Assembly: GCA_036388415.1 (NCBI GenBank)
Contig: DASVRW010000002.1
Span: 1,036,650 to 1,100,649 of the forward strand
Source: Candidatus Saccharimonadales bacterium
GTDB taxonomy: Bacteria; Patescibacteriota; Saccharimonadia; Saccharimonadales; UBA4665
DNA length: 64,000 nt
Direction: 5' to 3'
A model generated the notes under the pieces. That model saw only the letters and a list, made by a program, of their open reading frames with translations, searched no databases and had not been told where the DNA came from. A program made the translations under genes and the position numbers. Below are positions 28,628 through 36,260 of the stretch, piece after piece; within the stretch, counting starts at the first letter, position 1; every line of letters begins with the position of its first letter.

Positions 28628-28703
28628 GCGCTCGTAGTGAAGTGGTTATCACGCCTCCCTGTCACGGAGGAGATCGCCGGTTCAAGTCCGGTCGAGCGCG
28701 CCA
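28628..28703 (+). tRNA. tRNA-Asp (anticodon GTC)
   Basis: Acceptor GCGCTCG pairs with CGAGCGC; anticodon stem CCTCC/GGAGG with loop CTGTCAC gives GTC. T-arm GCCGGTTCAAGTCCGGT, discriminator G, CCA encoded. A strong terminator follows. Confidence 0.96.
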
Positions 28704-28705
28704 AT

Positions 28706-28741
28706 TAAAAAACTCCAGCCATCGGTTGGAGTTTTTTAATT
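28706..28741 (+). terminator. terminator after tRNA-Asp
   Basis: AATTAAAAAACTCCA...TGGAGTTTTTTAATT; long AT-extended stem, symmetric, active in either direction. Confidence 0.9.
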
Positions 28742-28760
28742 GCATGTCCCACTACGGACT

Positions 28761-28809
28761 CGAACCGGCGATCTCAGCGAACGAAGTGAGCAAAGAGATC
28801 GCTGGTTCG
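28761..28809. repeat. inverted repeat made of two tRNA T-arm-like pieces
   Basis: CGAACCGGCGATCTC (28761-28775) and GAGATCGCTGGTTCG (28795-28809) are inverted copies with one mismatch. Both match the T-arm region GAGATCGCCGGTTC of the adjacent tRNA-Asp, one in each orientation, around a 19-base loop. Confidence 0.75.
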
Positions 28810-28835
28810 TCGGCAAGCTTCACGCACAGGTGCTT

Positions 28836-28917
28836 CATCGAGCATGAGGCGCAGGCGTGCGCTAATCCGGTCAATCCCATCAAATAAGTATATTAAAAAA
28901 GCTTTTTAGAGCTTTTC
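28836..28917 (+). repeat. degenerate tRNA-Asp 3'-end copy with terminator (copy B)
   Basis: GCAGGCGTGCGCTAATCCGG at 28851 onward is followed by a short AAAAGCT/AGCTTTT terminator hairpin. Related pieces are the true tRNA-Asp 3' end (28683-28703) and another copy at 32190-32240. Confidence 0.55.
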
Positions 28918-29005
28918 GTATTTTTTTCAAGTACGTTTTTCAAACACCAATCTCTCTGTCGAGCGTGTATTTACAAAAACACGTCCTACAGGTAAAATAA
29001 AAGGT

Positions 29006-29974
29006 ATGAAAATCTTCCTGTCCTATAGAGATTACTTGCGCAATTTTGAGTCATTTCTGCATGGCTTTGATCCGAGTGAGCCAGATAAACTTGAAATAAC
29101 AACTCATGATACATGGGTTAACGTTCATCCAGTTGTACTCACTATGATTGCCGCTTTAAGTCAAACGGTAAAGGTTGATCGCATCACAATCGATGATGTT
29201 ACTGCTACATCGGGACATTACTTGGCTCGTATGGGCTTGTTTGAAGTTATGGGAAAGCCGTCCCCGTATTCAATTGAAGAGCATGAACCGGCAGGTCGTT
29301 TCATTCCTATCACACAGATTCGTACGCAGGACGAGCAATCAAAATTCATAACGGAGATGATACCGTTACTACACTTGGAGCCCCAGCAAGCTGACGCAAT
29401 TAAGTATATGGTCGGAGAGCTCGTGCGCAATGTGCTAGAGCACTCCGGTGCTAAGGCCGGGGCATTCGTAGCAGCGCAGTATTACCCGGCGGCGAATATG
29501 GTAAGGCTGGGTATTTGCGATGCGGGTGTAGGCGTCTGGCGAACTATTCACGAGAACTGGCCCGCAAAGACAGACATTGATGCGATTAAGCTGGCACTGG
29601 CTCCGGGTATCACGGGCACTACTAAACGCGAAGGTGGAACAGATAATAACGCAGGCGCAGGCCTGTTTTTCGTAAAATCGATGGCGATGGTTGCACGTGA
29701 CTATTTTATAATCTATAGCGGTACAGGGCTTTACAAGCTAACGAAACGTGATAAGCGGAGAAAGGGTCTGCCTCGTCTGCGAGCGAATCCGGAACAAGAC
29801 GCTCATGCGGAGACTAATCAGGCACCAAAGTTTCCAGGAACTGTAGTTGGTATCGATATATCACTAGATCAAACCAAAGAGTTTACTTCTTTGCTATCAG
29901 TTATTCGCAGTGCGTATACCGAAGCAGTAAAAGAACGTAAGAAACTTCGATATAAAAAGCCTAAGTTTATATAA
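29006..29974 (+). CDS. GHKL-type ATPase with N-terminal STAS-like region
   Basis: A 322-residue cytosolic protein. Residues 1-105 look like a degenerate STAS fold (WVNVHPVVLTMIAALSQ, then ARMGLFEVMG). Residues 120-260 are a histidine-kinase-like ATPase: N-box ELVRNVLEH (138-146), G1 DAGVG (172-176), G2 NAGAGL (215-220). There is no HisKA phospho-acceptor, so it resembles anti-sigma-factor kinases of the SpoIIAB/RsbW type more than sensor kinases. The C-terminus is very basic. The next gene encodes a STAS-like partner 14 bases downstream. -10 TAAAAT ends seven bases before ATG. Target unknown. Confidence 0.78.
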   Translation: MKIFLSYRDYLRNFESFLHGFDPSEPDKLEITTHDTWVNVHPVVLTMIAALSQTVKVDRITIDDVTATSGHYLARMGLFEVMGKPSPYSIEEHEPAGRFIPITQIRTQDEQSKFITEMIPLLHLEPQQADAIKYMVGELVRNVLEHSGAKAGAFVAAQYYPAANMVRLGICDAGVGVWRTIHENWPAKTDIDAIKLALAPGITGTTKREGGTDNNAGAGLFFVKSMAMVARDYFIIYSGTGLYKLTKRDKRRKGLPRLRANPEQDAHAETNQAPKFPGTVVGIDISLDQTKEFTSLLSVIRSAYTEAVKERKKLRYKKPKFI

Positions 29975-29988
29975 GCAAGGAAAGTACA

Positions 29989-30276
29989 ATGAAGACCATA
30001 GTTATTAAAGATGCAGCCGGGACGTTCGCCGAGAACAAGGACGTGGCACGTAAACTTCGCGTAGAGATTATAATGCCTGCCCTGGAACAGAATGAGGAAG
30101 TGATCATAGATTTCGAGGGTGTAACTGGTGCTACTCAATCATTTGTGCACGCCCTCATCAGCGATGCAATTCGTAAATATGGCAACGAAGCGTTGGAGAA
30201 GATATCGTATAAAGATTGTAGTCCGGTAGTACGGGAAATTGTCATTACAGTAACTGAGTATATGCAAGAAAGCTAA
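29989..30276 (+). CDS. STAS-like (DUF4325) protein
   Basis: A 95-residue protein with the DUF4325 pattern VIIDFEGVTGATQSFVHALI (38-57), i.e. a strand, loop and helix as in anti-sigma-factor antagonists (SpoIIAA/RsbV). An AAGGAAAG ribosome-binding site precedes it. Together with the preceding ATPase it forms a likely partner-switching pair. No sigma or phosphatase gene is adjacent. Confidence 0.78.
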   Translation: MKTIVIKDAAGTFAENKDVARKLRVEIIMPALEQNEEVIIDFEGVTGATQSFVHALISDAIRKYGNEALEKISYKDCSPVVREIVITVTEYMQES

Positions 30277-30334
30277 TGATTTGTAAAAGAGTCGCACCCG
30301 TACCTATCTTCATAACAACTGACGTTGTAGGTAG

Positions 30335-32137
30335 CTAGTCCTTGAGCTGGCTCTTGAACATTCGGACGTATCTGTCTTGCTGGGTGATCAGCTCTGCATG
30401 CGTGCCACTCTCGACTAGTTTACCGTCTTCGAGCATGAATATAGCGTCGGCTTTTTGAACAGTTGATAGGCGGTGACTAATAGTGATTACCATACGCTGT
30501 TTATCGGCAAACAAGTGTTTGAAAATACGTGTTTCAGCGAGGGCGTCGATGGCTGAGGTTGGCTCGTCAAGAATGACAATGGGCGCGGCGCGGTAAAAAT
30601 CGCGGGCTAGCGCCAGCCGCTGCCACTGGCCGCCAGATAGGTCGACACCTTTGTTGCCTTTATCGTCTTCCATCCAGTTGTTAACGTACGTATTTTCTCC
30701 CTGAGGTAGTTTGGTTACAAATTCGTCAGCCTCCGCCAGTTTGAGCGCTTCTCTTATACGTTCGGTAGTGTGCGGGCTGTCTACCGCGCCGAAGCGGACA
30801 TTGTCGCGGGCAGTAGCAAAATTATAATGTATGAACTCTTGCTGCAGTACGCCAAGCTGTTTATGCCAGGAGGCGATGTCATATTCGTCGAGACTAATAC
30901 CATCCAGTAAAATTCTACCCTTGGTCGGTATATAAAGTCCGGTCAGTAGCTTAATAAGTGTCGATTTGCCGGCGCCGTTTTCGCCGACGATGGCTACATG
31001 CTGATGAGCGGAAATTGTAAACGATAAATTATCGATAGCCGGAGCCTTACTGCCAGGATAAGAAAACGTTACATGTTCAAAAATGATCTGCTGTGGGGGA
31101 GTAGTCAGTACTTTGCCGCCTACTTTGCGCGTCGGTAGCTGCATAAACTGCTCGTAGTCGAACAAGTTGGCAATGTCCTCGTCAATCTGTCCCAGGGTGG
31201 AAATAAACGACGAAGCGTTCTGCATGGCGCGCGACACGACCTGCTGAACATAAATGAACTGTCCGACCGGTTGATTGCGGCCGATAATCTGCAAACTTAT
31301 CCATATCAGTGCACCGAGTTCAACTATGGCTTCGAGGGCATCGGTGGCAATCCGGATCGGCATGAAGGTCTTTTCAAACTCAATCCGACCCTTCTCGTCT
31401 GTGTCACGTAACTTGCGACGGTGGCGCAGCATGAAATCAACCATACCGTATAAACGGAGTTCAGAGATGTATCGCGGCTGGTTGAGGTGCCATTCCAGTA
31501 AATTCTGGGCACGGCGGACTTCGACGTTTTCGTTCCAATGGGCGATTTGCTTACGGGACAACCTGAATTGCAAATATATGCCCGGCGCAATGGCCAGGAT
31601 CACTGCCAAGGCGAGCCATGGCTCTAACAGTGCCAGTGCGATAGTCGCAGCCGCAACCCCGATCAGTTGTGATATCAGTGAAGCTAGACGGTCAAATATC
31701 CAGGAAAAGAACTGTGAGAATTTCAGCGCCCGGTCGTATAAGTCGGCAGTATCCTTGTCGTCATAGCGCCAGAATTCCAGCGCCAGGAAATGGGCATACA
31801 TCCGGTCGCTGACTGCCGCTTCGACTACATAGCGCATCTTTGATTGGATATAGCTGTCCAGGCTTCTCCAAACGGTCATCAGCAGACCGAGCAGGGCAGT
31901 AATTACAATGAAGATTATAGCTTGCCTGCCGGCGTCACTGTTACCGGCATACGCATCCACTAATGCGGTCGTCGTTCGTGCCGCAAAGTAGGTGGTCAAT
32001 ATTGGCAGGACGGCATCTATGAACGCGCCAGCTAACTTGAACAGTACGGGCCCGGGAGCTATTTTGAAGCTGAGGCGTGCTACACCGCCAATTGCTTTTG
32101 CTTGTTCTTTGGTAGTCAACTTCTTCGGTTCGCTCAT
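30335..32137 (-). CDS. ABC exporter (fused membrane and ATPase domains)
   Basis: A 600-residue half-transporter: six membrane helices (about 30-340) and an ATPase with Walker A GENGAGKST, signature LSGGQWQRLALARDF, Walker B VILDEPTSAID and switch histidine in ITISHRLS. Would act as a dimer exporting a lipid, peptide or drug. Start ATG 32137 is chosen because TATAAT ends 12 bases upstream; an in-frame ATG at 32164 lies before that box. It converges on the DUF4325 gene. Confidence 0.92.
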   Translation of the reverse strand: MSEPKKLTTKEQAKAIGGVARLSFKIAPGPVLFKLAGAFIDAVLPILTTYFAARTTTALVDAYAGNSDAGRQAIIFIVITALLGLLMTVWRSLDSYIQSKMRYVVEAAVSDRMYAHFLALEFWRYDDKDTADLYDRALKFSQFFSWIFDRLASLISQLIGVAAATIALALLEPWLALAVILAIAPGIYLQFRLSRKQIAHWNENVEVRRAQNLLEWHLNQPRYISELRLYGMVDFMLRHRRKLRDTDEKGRIEFEKTFMPIRIATDALEAIVELGALIWISLQIIGRNQPVGQFIYVQQVVSRAMQNASSFISTLGQIDEDIANLFDYEQFMQLPTRKVGGKVLTTPPQQIIFEHVTFSYPGSKAPAIDNLSFTISAHQHVAIVGENGAGKSTLIKLLTGLYIPTKGRILLDGISLDEYDIASWHKQLGVLQQEFIHYNFATARDNVRFGAVDSPHTTERIREALKLAEADEFVTKLPQGENTYVNNWMEDDKGNKGVDLSGGQWQRLALARDFYRAAPIVILDEPTSAIDALAETRIFKHLFADKQRMVITISHRLSTVQKADAIFMLEDGKLVESGTHAELITQQDRYVRMFKSQLKD

Positions 32138-32189
32138 TGGAGGTCTCGAATTATAGTATAACAATAAAGAGAATAGACGGGTTTGTAGC

Positions 32190-32240
32190 GCGCATCGAGA
32201 AAGCCCGCAGCCGTGCGATTAATCCGGTCGAGCCACGCCA
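32190..32240 (+). repeat. degenerate tRNA-Asp 3'-end copy (copy C)
   Basis: TCCGGTCGAGCCACGCCAAT (from 32223) matches the tRNA-Asp end TCCGGTCGAGCGCGCCAAT with one insertion and one or two changes, and upstream bases match copy B (catcgag, gcagccgtgcg). No matching 5' acceptor half is found, so this is not a tRNA gene. Confidence 0.6.
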
Positions 32241-32276
32241 ATCTAAAAACCCCACTTTGTCTGGGGTTTTTAGATT
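32240..32276. terminator. bidirectional terminator
   Basis: ATCTAAAAACCCCA / TGGGGTTTTTAGAT perfect stem. It ends transcription of the AMIN-like gene's region and follows the tRNA-like copy, as after the real tRNA-Asp. Confidence 0.88.
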
Positions 32277-32311
32277 ACATATACGCGGCAGGGAATGCAG
32301 CATAATGCTTA

Positions 32312-32851
32312 CTACCACCGATGAGCAACATCGATGACGATGCGGTTGTCCAGGCTGAATACTCTGAATGGTAGTTTGGAGCGCACGCCGAGCCCAATCG
32401 TGGTTTGACCTTCGAACGAGCCCGCATATTTGGCGTCCTTAAATGTCGTGTAGCCAGTTAGATTCACACCCGGTAACGTTCTGTTGATTCGACCTGCATA
32501 AGTCGGCGAACCGCCAGAAGTGTAGGCCGGTGATTTGGCGATAATACTGAGCTTCGCGCCGCCAGCCAGTGATATCAGCTGTCCGGACCCATCAGCGCGC
32601 ACGTTTGATACGTACCGCACATTGTAGCCTGATTTGTTTGCCGCCGATACACTGATGACCATGCGATCAAAACAAGCGTGCCGGCCGGTTTTAATATTTT
32701 TGAGTACTTCGCCCGCGCCTTTGTCGGCGACTGATTTTGGCTGACTGCCCCATGCAATACCGCAATAGGGTGCCGCCGATGCGCTTGAGCTAAACACTAG
32801 ACCCGCTGTCAGTACAACTCCCAGTAATAAGCTTACGTAATATTTTTTCAT
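32312..32851 (-). CDS. secreted AMIN-like domain protein
   Basis: A 179-residue protein with a clear signal peptide (1-27, SSSASA|AP). The mature part resembles the AMIN-like domain of Actinobacteria: HACFDRMVISVSA, a central variable part, then VRSKLPFRVFSLDNRIVIDVAH. Two cysteines could pair. A full AAGGAGG ribosome-binding site precedes ATG. Likely cell-wall associated; role unknown. Confidence 0.8.
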   Translation of the reverse strand: MKKYYVSLLLGVVLTAGLVFSSSASAAPYCGIAWGSQPKSVADKGAGEVLKNIKTGRHACFDRMVISVSAANKSGYNVRYVSNVRADGSGQLISLAGGAKLSIIAKSPAYTSGGSPTYAGRINRTLPGVNLTGYTTFKDAKYAGSFEGQTTIGLGVRSKLPFRVFSLDNRIVIDVAHRW

Positions 32852-33042
32852 GCGTGATCCTCCTTAGTACTTACGCTATACCACACAAATTGTGCTTATG
32901 CAATGGATTATTTAACACATACAGTGGTCGATGCCTACGTCTGTCGTGCATGGTAATCCTAAAGCCACTCGCACGAACTTCGTAAGTAGATCGGCCGACG
33001 GGGCAAATCTATCATATTCATTGCATAACGCTTCTGGCAGTC

Positions 33043-33072
33043 TTGACACATGACTGCCAGTTTTGCTATACT
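33043..33072 (+). promoter_or_regulatory. promoter TTGACA-N18-TATACT
   Basis: Perfect -35 (33043-33048) and TATACT (33067-33072). The predicted start near 33079 leaves a ~250-base leader before the coding region at 33330. Confidence 0.78.
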
Positions 33073-33099
33073 AAATATAGTAAATCACATCTCTTCAGT

Positions 33100-33304
33100 C
33101 GCCCGCATACATACTGCATCTGGCTCATAACCGCGGGAATCCGAGTGGTACGTCACGTCTAACAGACCTTACCGGGAAGGGGTAAGGCACGATATAACAG
33201 GGAAGCTCCACTCTCAAAGAGGCCCAAACAGGAGCAAGAATAATATATAACTATTATATATAACTATTATAAAGCTAGCACCGCCAATACACACTATGCG
33301 GGCG
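33100..33304 (+). ncRNA. structured leader or RNA, class unknown
   Basis: The ends CGCCCGCATA (33100-33109) and TATGCGGGCG (33295-33304) are perfectly complementary and would close a ~205-base domain. Inside, GAGTGG/CCACTC brackets a hairpin CCTTACC/GGTAAGG; GCTCC/GGAGC forms another. An AT-rich tandem (TATAACTATTATA twice) lies near the 3' side. The closing helix ends 25 bases before the downstream ATG. It may be a riboswitch-like leader or a free-standing RNA. Confidence 0.5.
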
Positions 33305-33329
33305 CTATATAGATACGAGGAACAAGCAT

Positions 33330-33788
33330 ATGCACGTAAAGACAACTAACTCTCAGCAAATTTGGCAATCGCCAGACGGCAAGCGGACAATTTGGGAAGT
33401 AACCCTACGCGCAGCCGACGGCAGCGACTATAAGCTCAAGACGTACAGCCGTGACGTGGCCAAACTCGGTTTCGGTGGCGAGGTTCGCAGCTACCTGAAC
33501 CCGCGCGGTGACCGCTTTGTGCGACAGGTAGCCGATGTCTCCAAGGCTAAGCCGAGCTACCAGCGCGATGATAATGCCATCCGAGCCCAGTGGGCAATCG
33601 GGCAGGCTATCAACCTGGCCTCTGTCAAGATGGACCGTGAGGCAATTACGCTGCCGGTTATCGAGCAGTACGCCCGCGAGCTCTATGAGACAGTCAGCCG
33701 CGTCAAAGGCGAGCCGATTAGCTCTGCCGACAAGGCTGAGGCTGAGAACTACATCAAGGGACTAACGCAGATAGCCGGGACATTCTAG
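33330..33788 (+). CDS. hypothetical protein, possible OB-like fold
   Basis: A 152-residue basic soluble protein. The first ~75 residues are strand-rich (TIWEVTLRAADGSDYKLKTYSR, then FGGEVRSYLNPRGDRFVRQ), compatible with a small beta barrel; the rest is helical. GAGGAA ribosome-binding site. The long structured leader suggests tight control. I do not recognise a family; nucleic-acid binding is only a guess. Confidence 0.7.
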   Translation: MHVKTTNSQQIWQSPDGKRTIWEVTLRAADGSDYKLKTYSRDVAKLGFGGEVRSYLNPRGDRFVRQVADVSKAKPSYQRDDNAIRAQWAIGQAINLASVKMDREAITLPVIEQYARELYETVSRVKGEPISSADKAEAENYIKGLTQIAGTF

Positions 33789-33817
33789 CCCTGCTACTCG
33801 GCTTGTCCGAACGCTAT

Positions 33818-33844
33818 AAAAGCCAGGGAGACCTGGCTTTTTTG
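33818..33844 (+). terminator. intrinsic terminator
   Basis: AAAGCCAGG GAGA CCTGGCTTTTTT after the 152-residue protein gene. Confidence 0.9.
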
Positions 33845-33911
33845 CTACTAACTCGATTTGGTTGGGTATATACTGAATATACAATTCAAGTAGTAATAGA
33901 TTGGAGAAACA

Positions 33912-34340
33912 ATGCAGACCCGGTTAAATCCTTACCTGAGTTTTCAAGGCAATGCCGAAGAAGTCGTTGCATTTTATCAAGAAATTTTCGGTGGTAACCT
34001 AACGAAATCTACGTTTGCCGAGGGCGGCATGCCGCATGATCCGGCTGAAGCTAATTGGATTATGCACGCCATGCTTGAAACTGAAAACGGCATGGTGCTG
34101 ATGGCATCCGACACGCCGACGAGTATGGAGTTTAAGCCGGGCAGTAACGGAGCAATATCGCTCAGTGGTGATAATGAGCCAGAGTTACGCGGCTATTACG
34201 AAAAGTTGTCCGCTGGCGGTACCGCCACGCTGCCACTGAGTGCCGCGCCGTGGGGTGATGCATTTGGCATGTGTACTGACAAGTACGGTATAAACTGGAT
34301 GGTCAATATATCAGGCGTGTCAGATTCGGCACAGGAGTAA
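33912..34340 (+). CDS. VOC/PhnB-like family protein
   Basis: A 142-residue protein of the glyoxalase/bleomycin-resistance fold, PhnB-like branch: LNPYLSFQGNAEEVVAFYQEIFGG at the start and WGDAFGMCTDKYGINWMVNI near the end are diagnostic. Members act as small-molecule isomerases or binders; substrate cannot be told from sequence. Confidence 0.88.
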   Translation: MQTRLNPYLSFQGNAEEVVAFYQEIFGGNLTKSTFAEGGMPHDPAEANWIMHAMLETENGMVLMASDTPTSMEFKPGSNGAISLSGDNEPELRGYYEKLSAGGTATLPLSAAPWGDAFGMCTDKYGINWMVNISGVSDSAQE

Positions 34341-34343
34341 GAA

Positions 34344-35252
34344 TTATTTGAAATTGTGCAAACTGGCGTGAATATTGCTGGCGGCGCTCGTCCCCATAGC
34401 GCAAGCGACGACTACTAACTCTTCGCGTGGGGTGATATCACCGGCTGCATAGACACCGGCGACGCTCGTTTCCTGCTTGTCGTTGATTACAACGGCGTCG
34501 TCGGCAATATTGCAGCCCAGTTGCTCAAGTAACTCCAGACGAGGGCAGTGTTTGATATTGTAAAAGATCGCCTCTGCCGGTATCGATCCTCCATCGGCCA
34601 AGGCGAGCGAGCGGATTTTGCTGGTGGTGTCTGGTTTTGGCTGCAGACCGACGATCTTGGTGTCAATGACAGGAATGTTACAGCCCTGTAAGATCTGTCT
34701 GGCCTCGTTGTCGATCTCATTGGCGTGCCCATGCGTCAGTACTAGTATGTCTGAAGTATAGGTTAGGAATTCCTGGGCGTATCCGGCAATGTGTGCGCCC
34801 CAGCCGATGATAGCAACACGGCGACCGCTGTATTCGTGGCCGTCGCAGGCGGGGCACTGCCAGGCTGTGACACCAGCAAAGGCGGCAAAGTTGGGAATAT
34901 CAGGTGCGACGTCTGACACGCCTGTAGCCACAAGCACGCGTTTGGCTAAATATTGTTTTTCCTCTGTCTGACACGCAAAGTATAGCTTTCGTTTCCGAAT
35001 TTGCGTTACCGTACCATGCGCAAACCCCGCTCCGTAGCTTGCGGCTTCCTGCAGTATCTTTTTATGTAAATCCATGGGATTTTCGCCGTCATAACCCGGA
35101 TAACCATGGATGACATGCGCTGCAGCGTTGCGCGGCTGGCCTGAAGATATCACGACCACCGACCGGTGGAACCTGCCAAGCCAAATCGCAGCGCTCAACC
35201 CGGCGTAACCACCACCGACTATTATGACATCATATATTTTTGAGGTTTTCAT
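34344..35252 (-). CDS. thioredoxin-reductase-like FAD/NAD(P) oxidoreductase
   Basis: A 302-residue flavoprotein: FAD motif IVGGGYAGLSAA near the start, redox pair in CPACDG, second nucleotide motif VAIIGWGAHIAG (irregular), and C-terminal GVYAAGDITP. The CPACD motif matches thioredoxin-reductase relatives. The ATG at 35252 is preferred because TATAAT ends nine bases before it. The second Rossmann motif lacks the usual GxGxxG spacing (GWGAHIAG), so NAD(P)H preference is uncertain. Confidence 0.85.
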   Translation of the reverse strand: MKTSKIYDVIIVGGGYAGLSAAIWLGRFHRSVVVISSGQPRNAAAHVIHGYPGYDGENPMDLHKKILQEAASYGAGFAHGTVTQIRKRKLYFACQTEEKQYLAKRVLVATGVSDVAPDIPNFAAFAGVTAWQCPACDGHEYSGRRVAIIGWGAHIAGYAQEFLTYTSDILVLTHGHANEIDNEARQILQGCNIPVIDTKIVGLQPKPDTTSKIRSLALADGGSIPAEAIFYNIKHCPRLELLEQLGCNIADDAVVINDKQETSVAGVYAAGDITPREELVVVACAMGTSAASNIHASLHNFK

Positions 35253-35406
35253 GCCAGCGCTATTATACTCATATGACCAAGCCTGAAATTTAAGAATTTT
35301 CACATTCAAAGAAATATAGTAAAAATACAGACGCTAGGTAACAATTTCAGGGTCGTCTGTCTGCTATAATATTGTTTGATCTGGTCGCAACTACGACCAT
35401 CAATCT

Positions 35407-35483
35407 GCCGTCTTAGCTCAGTTGGCTAGAGCACCGCTTTCGTAAAGCGGGGGTCAAGGGTTCGAATCCCTTAGATGGCTCCA
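35407..35483 (+). tRNA. tRNA-Thr (anticodon CGT)
   Basis: Acceptor GCCGTCT/AGATGGC (one G-T), anticodon stem CCGCT/AGCGG with loop TTCGTAA giving CGT, T-arm GGGTTCGAATCCC, CCA encoded. Confidence 0.96.
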
Positions 35484-35497
35484 CGATATATAGACAC

Positions 35498-35620
35498 TTG
35501 ACTCTCAAAATCTCCACCTTGAGTGGCAACCTGCGGGGCAGACCCAAAATTATTTATCTATGATAAAAATTTTAGGGGCGGACAGGTTGACGAGGCTCAT
35601 GGGTAGGTTTCGAGAGTCAA
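35498..35620. repeat. palindromic element, copy 1 (123 bp)
   Basis: Ends TTGACTCTC and GAGAGTCAA are inverted copies; the arms continue inward through CAACCTG and GGGGC blocks to an AT-rich centre. A second copy lies at 49673-49802. It sits between tRNA-Thr and tRNA-Gly and has no coding capacity. Confidence 0.88.
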
Positions 35621-35656
35621 ATATAAACGTTTTGCTATACTCATCCATGTAGATTT

Positions 35657-35731
35657 GCGGGTATCGTATAGTGGCTAATATGCGACCTTCCCAAGGTCGA
35701 AAGGAGAGTTCGATTCTCTCTACCCGCACCA
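35657..35731 (+). tRNA. tRNA-Gly (anticodon CCC)
   Basis: Acceptor GCGGGTA/TACCCGC, anticodon stem CGACC/GGTCG with loop TTCCCAA giving CCC, T-arm AGAGTTCGATTCTCT, CCA encoded. Confidence 0.96.
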
Positions 35732-35893
35732 CAGTTCTATTTAATCTTTTGAGCTAGTTATTCTTAATATTGAATTAACGGGTGATCGTGCTCGACAAGC
35801 TGCAGAGCAAAGCTAGATACTTAAACGTTAGTTACTGGGTCCATTGCCCAGGTCTGCGTATCCGGCCCGTGAAGTGATACAATATGATTAACA

Positions 35894-36253
35894 ATGGTGA
35901 CGATTCCAAAAAAGTATTTTCATGACCGGCTGATCCTGTTGCTACTTAGTATTAATGTCTTTATGGCGTTTTTGGCGAGCGTGTGGGTCTTATTTAAGCT
36001 CGACAGCGGTCGTAGCGCCGGCTATATCGTGGAATACCGGTCAAGCCTGGGTATCAGCGCCCTCAAAACGGGAGATGCCGGTGAGCTGATTGCCTTTATT
36101 GGCTTTGCGCTGCTAGTGCTGGTGGTGCACTTTGTGCTGAGTGTTCGAATATACGATATTAAACGCGAAGTCTCGGTGATTGTACTGGCGCTCGGCGCGC
36201 TGCTGCTGGTTATGTCGACAATTGTCAGTAATGCGCTATTGGTATTAAGATAG
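35894..36253 (+). CDS. three-helix membrane protein
   Basis: A 119-residue protein with membrane helices at about 11-33, 63-83 and 93-116. No catalytic motif. It lies seven bases ahead of the glycosyltransferase gene and probably works with it. ATG follows TACAAT by ten bases with no ribosome-binding site. Confidence 0.72.
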   Translation: MVTIPKKYFHDRLILLLLSINVFMAFLASVWVLFKLDSGRSAGYIVEYRSSLGISALKTGDAGELIAFIGFALLVLVVHFVLSVRIYDIKREVSVIVLALGALLLVMSTIVSNALLVLR

Positions 36254-36260
36254 GTGCGTC

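Noticed and set aside
28642..28887. 81-codon frame overlapping tRNA-Asp
   Set aside because: Encodes translated tRNA and repeat sequence.
32166..32240. A further intact tRNA gene
   Set aside because: Has a tRNA-like 3' end but no complementary acceptor 5' half, and no anticodon arm.
33241..33280. CRISPR or tandem array from the TATAACTATTATA repeats
   Set aside because: Only two short AT-rich units without spacers; no cas genes in the window.
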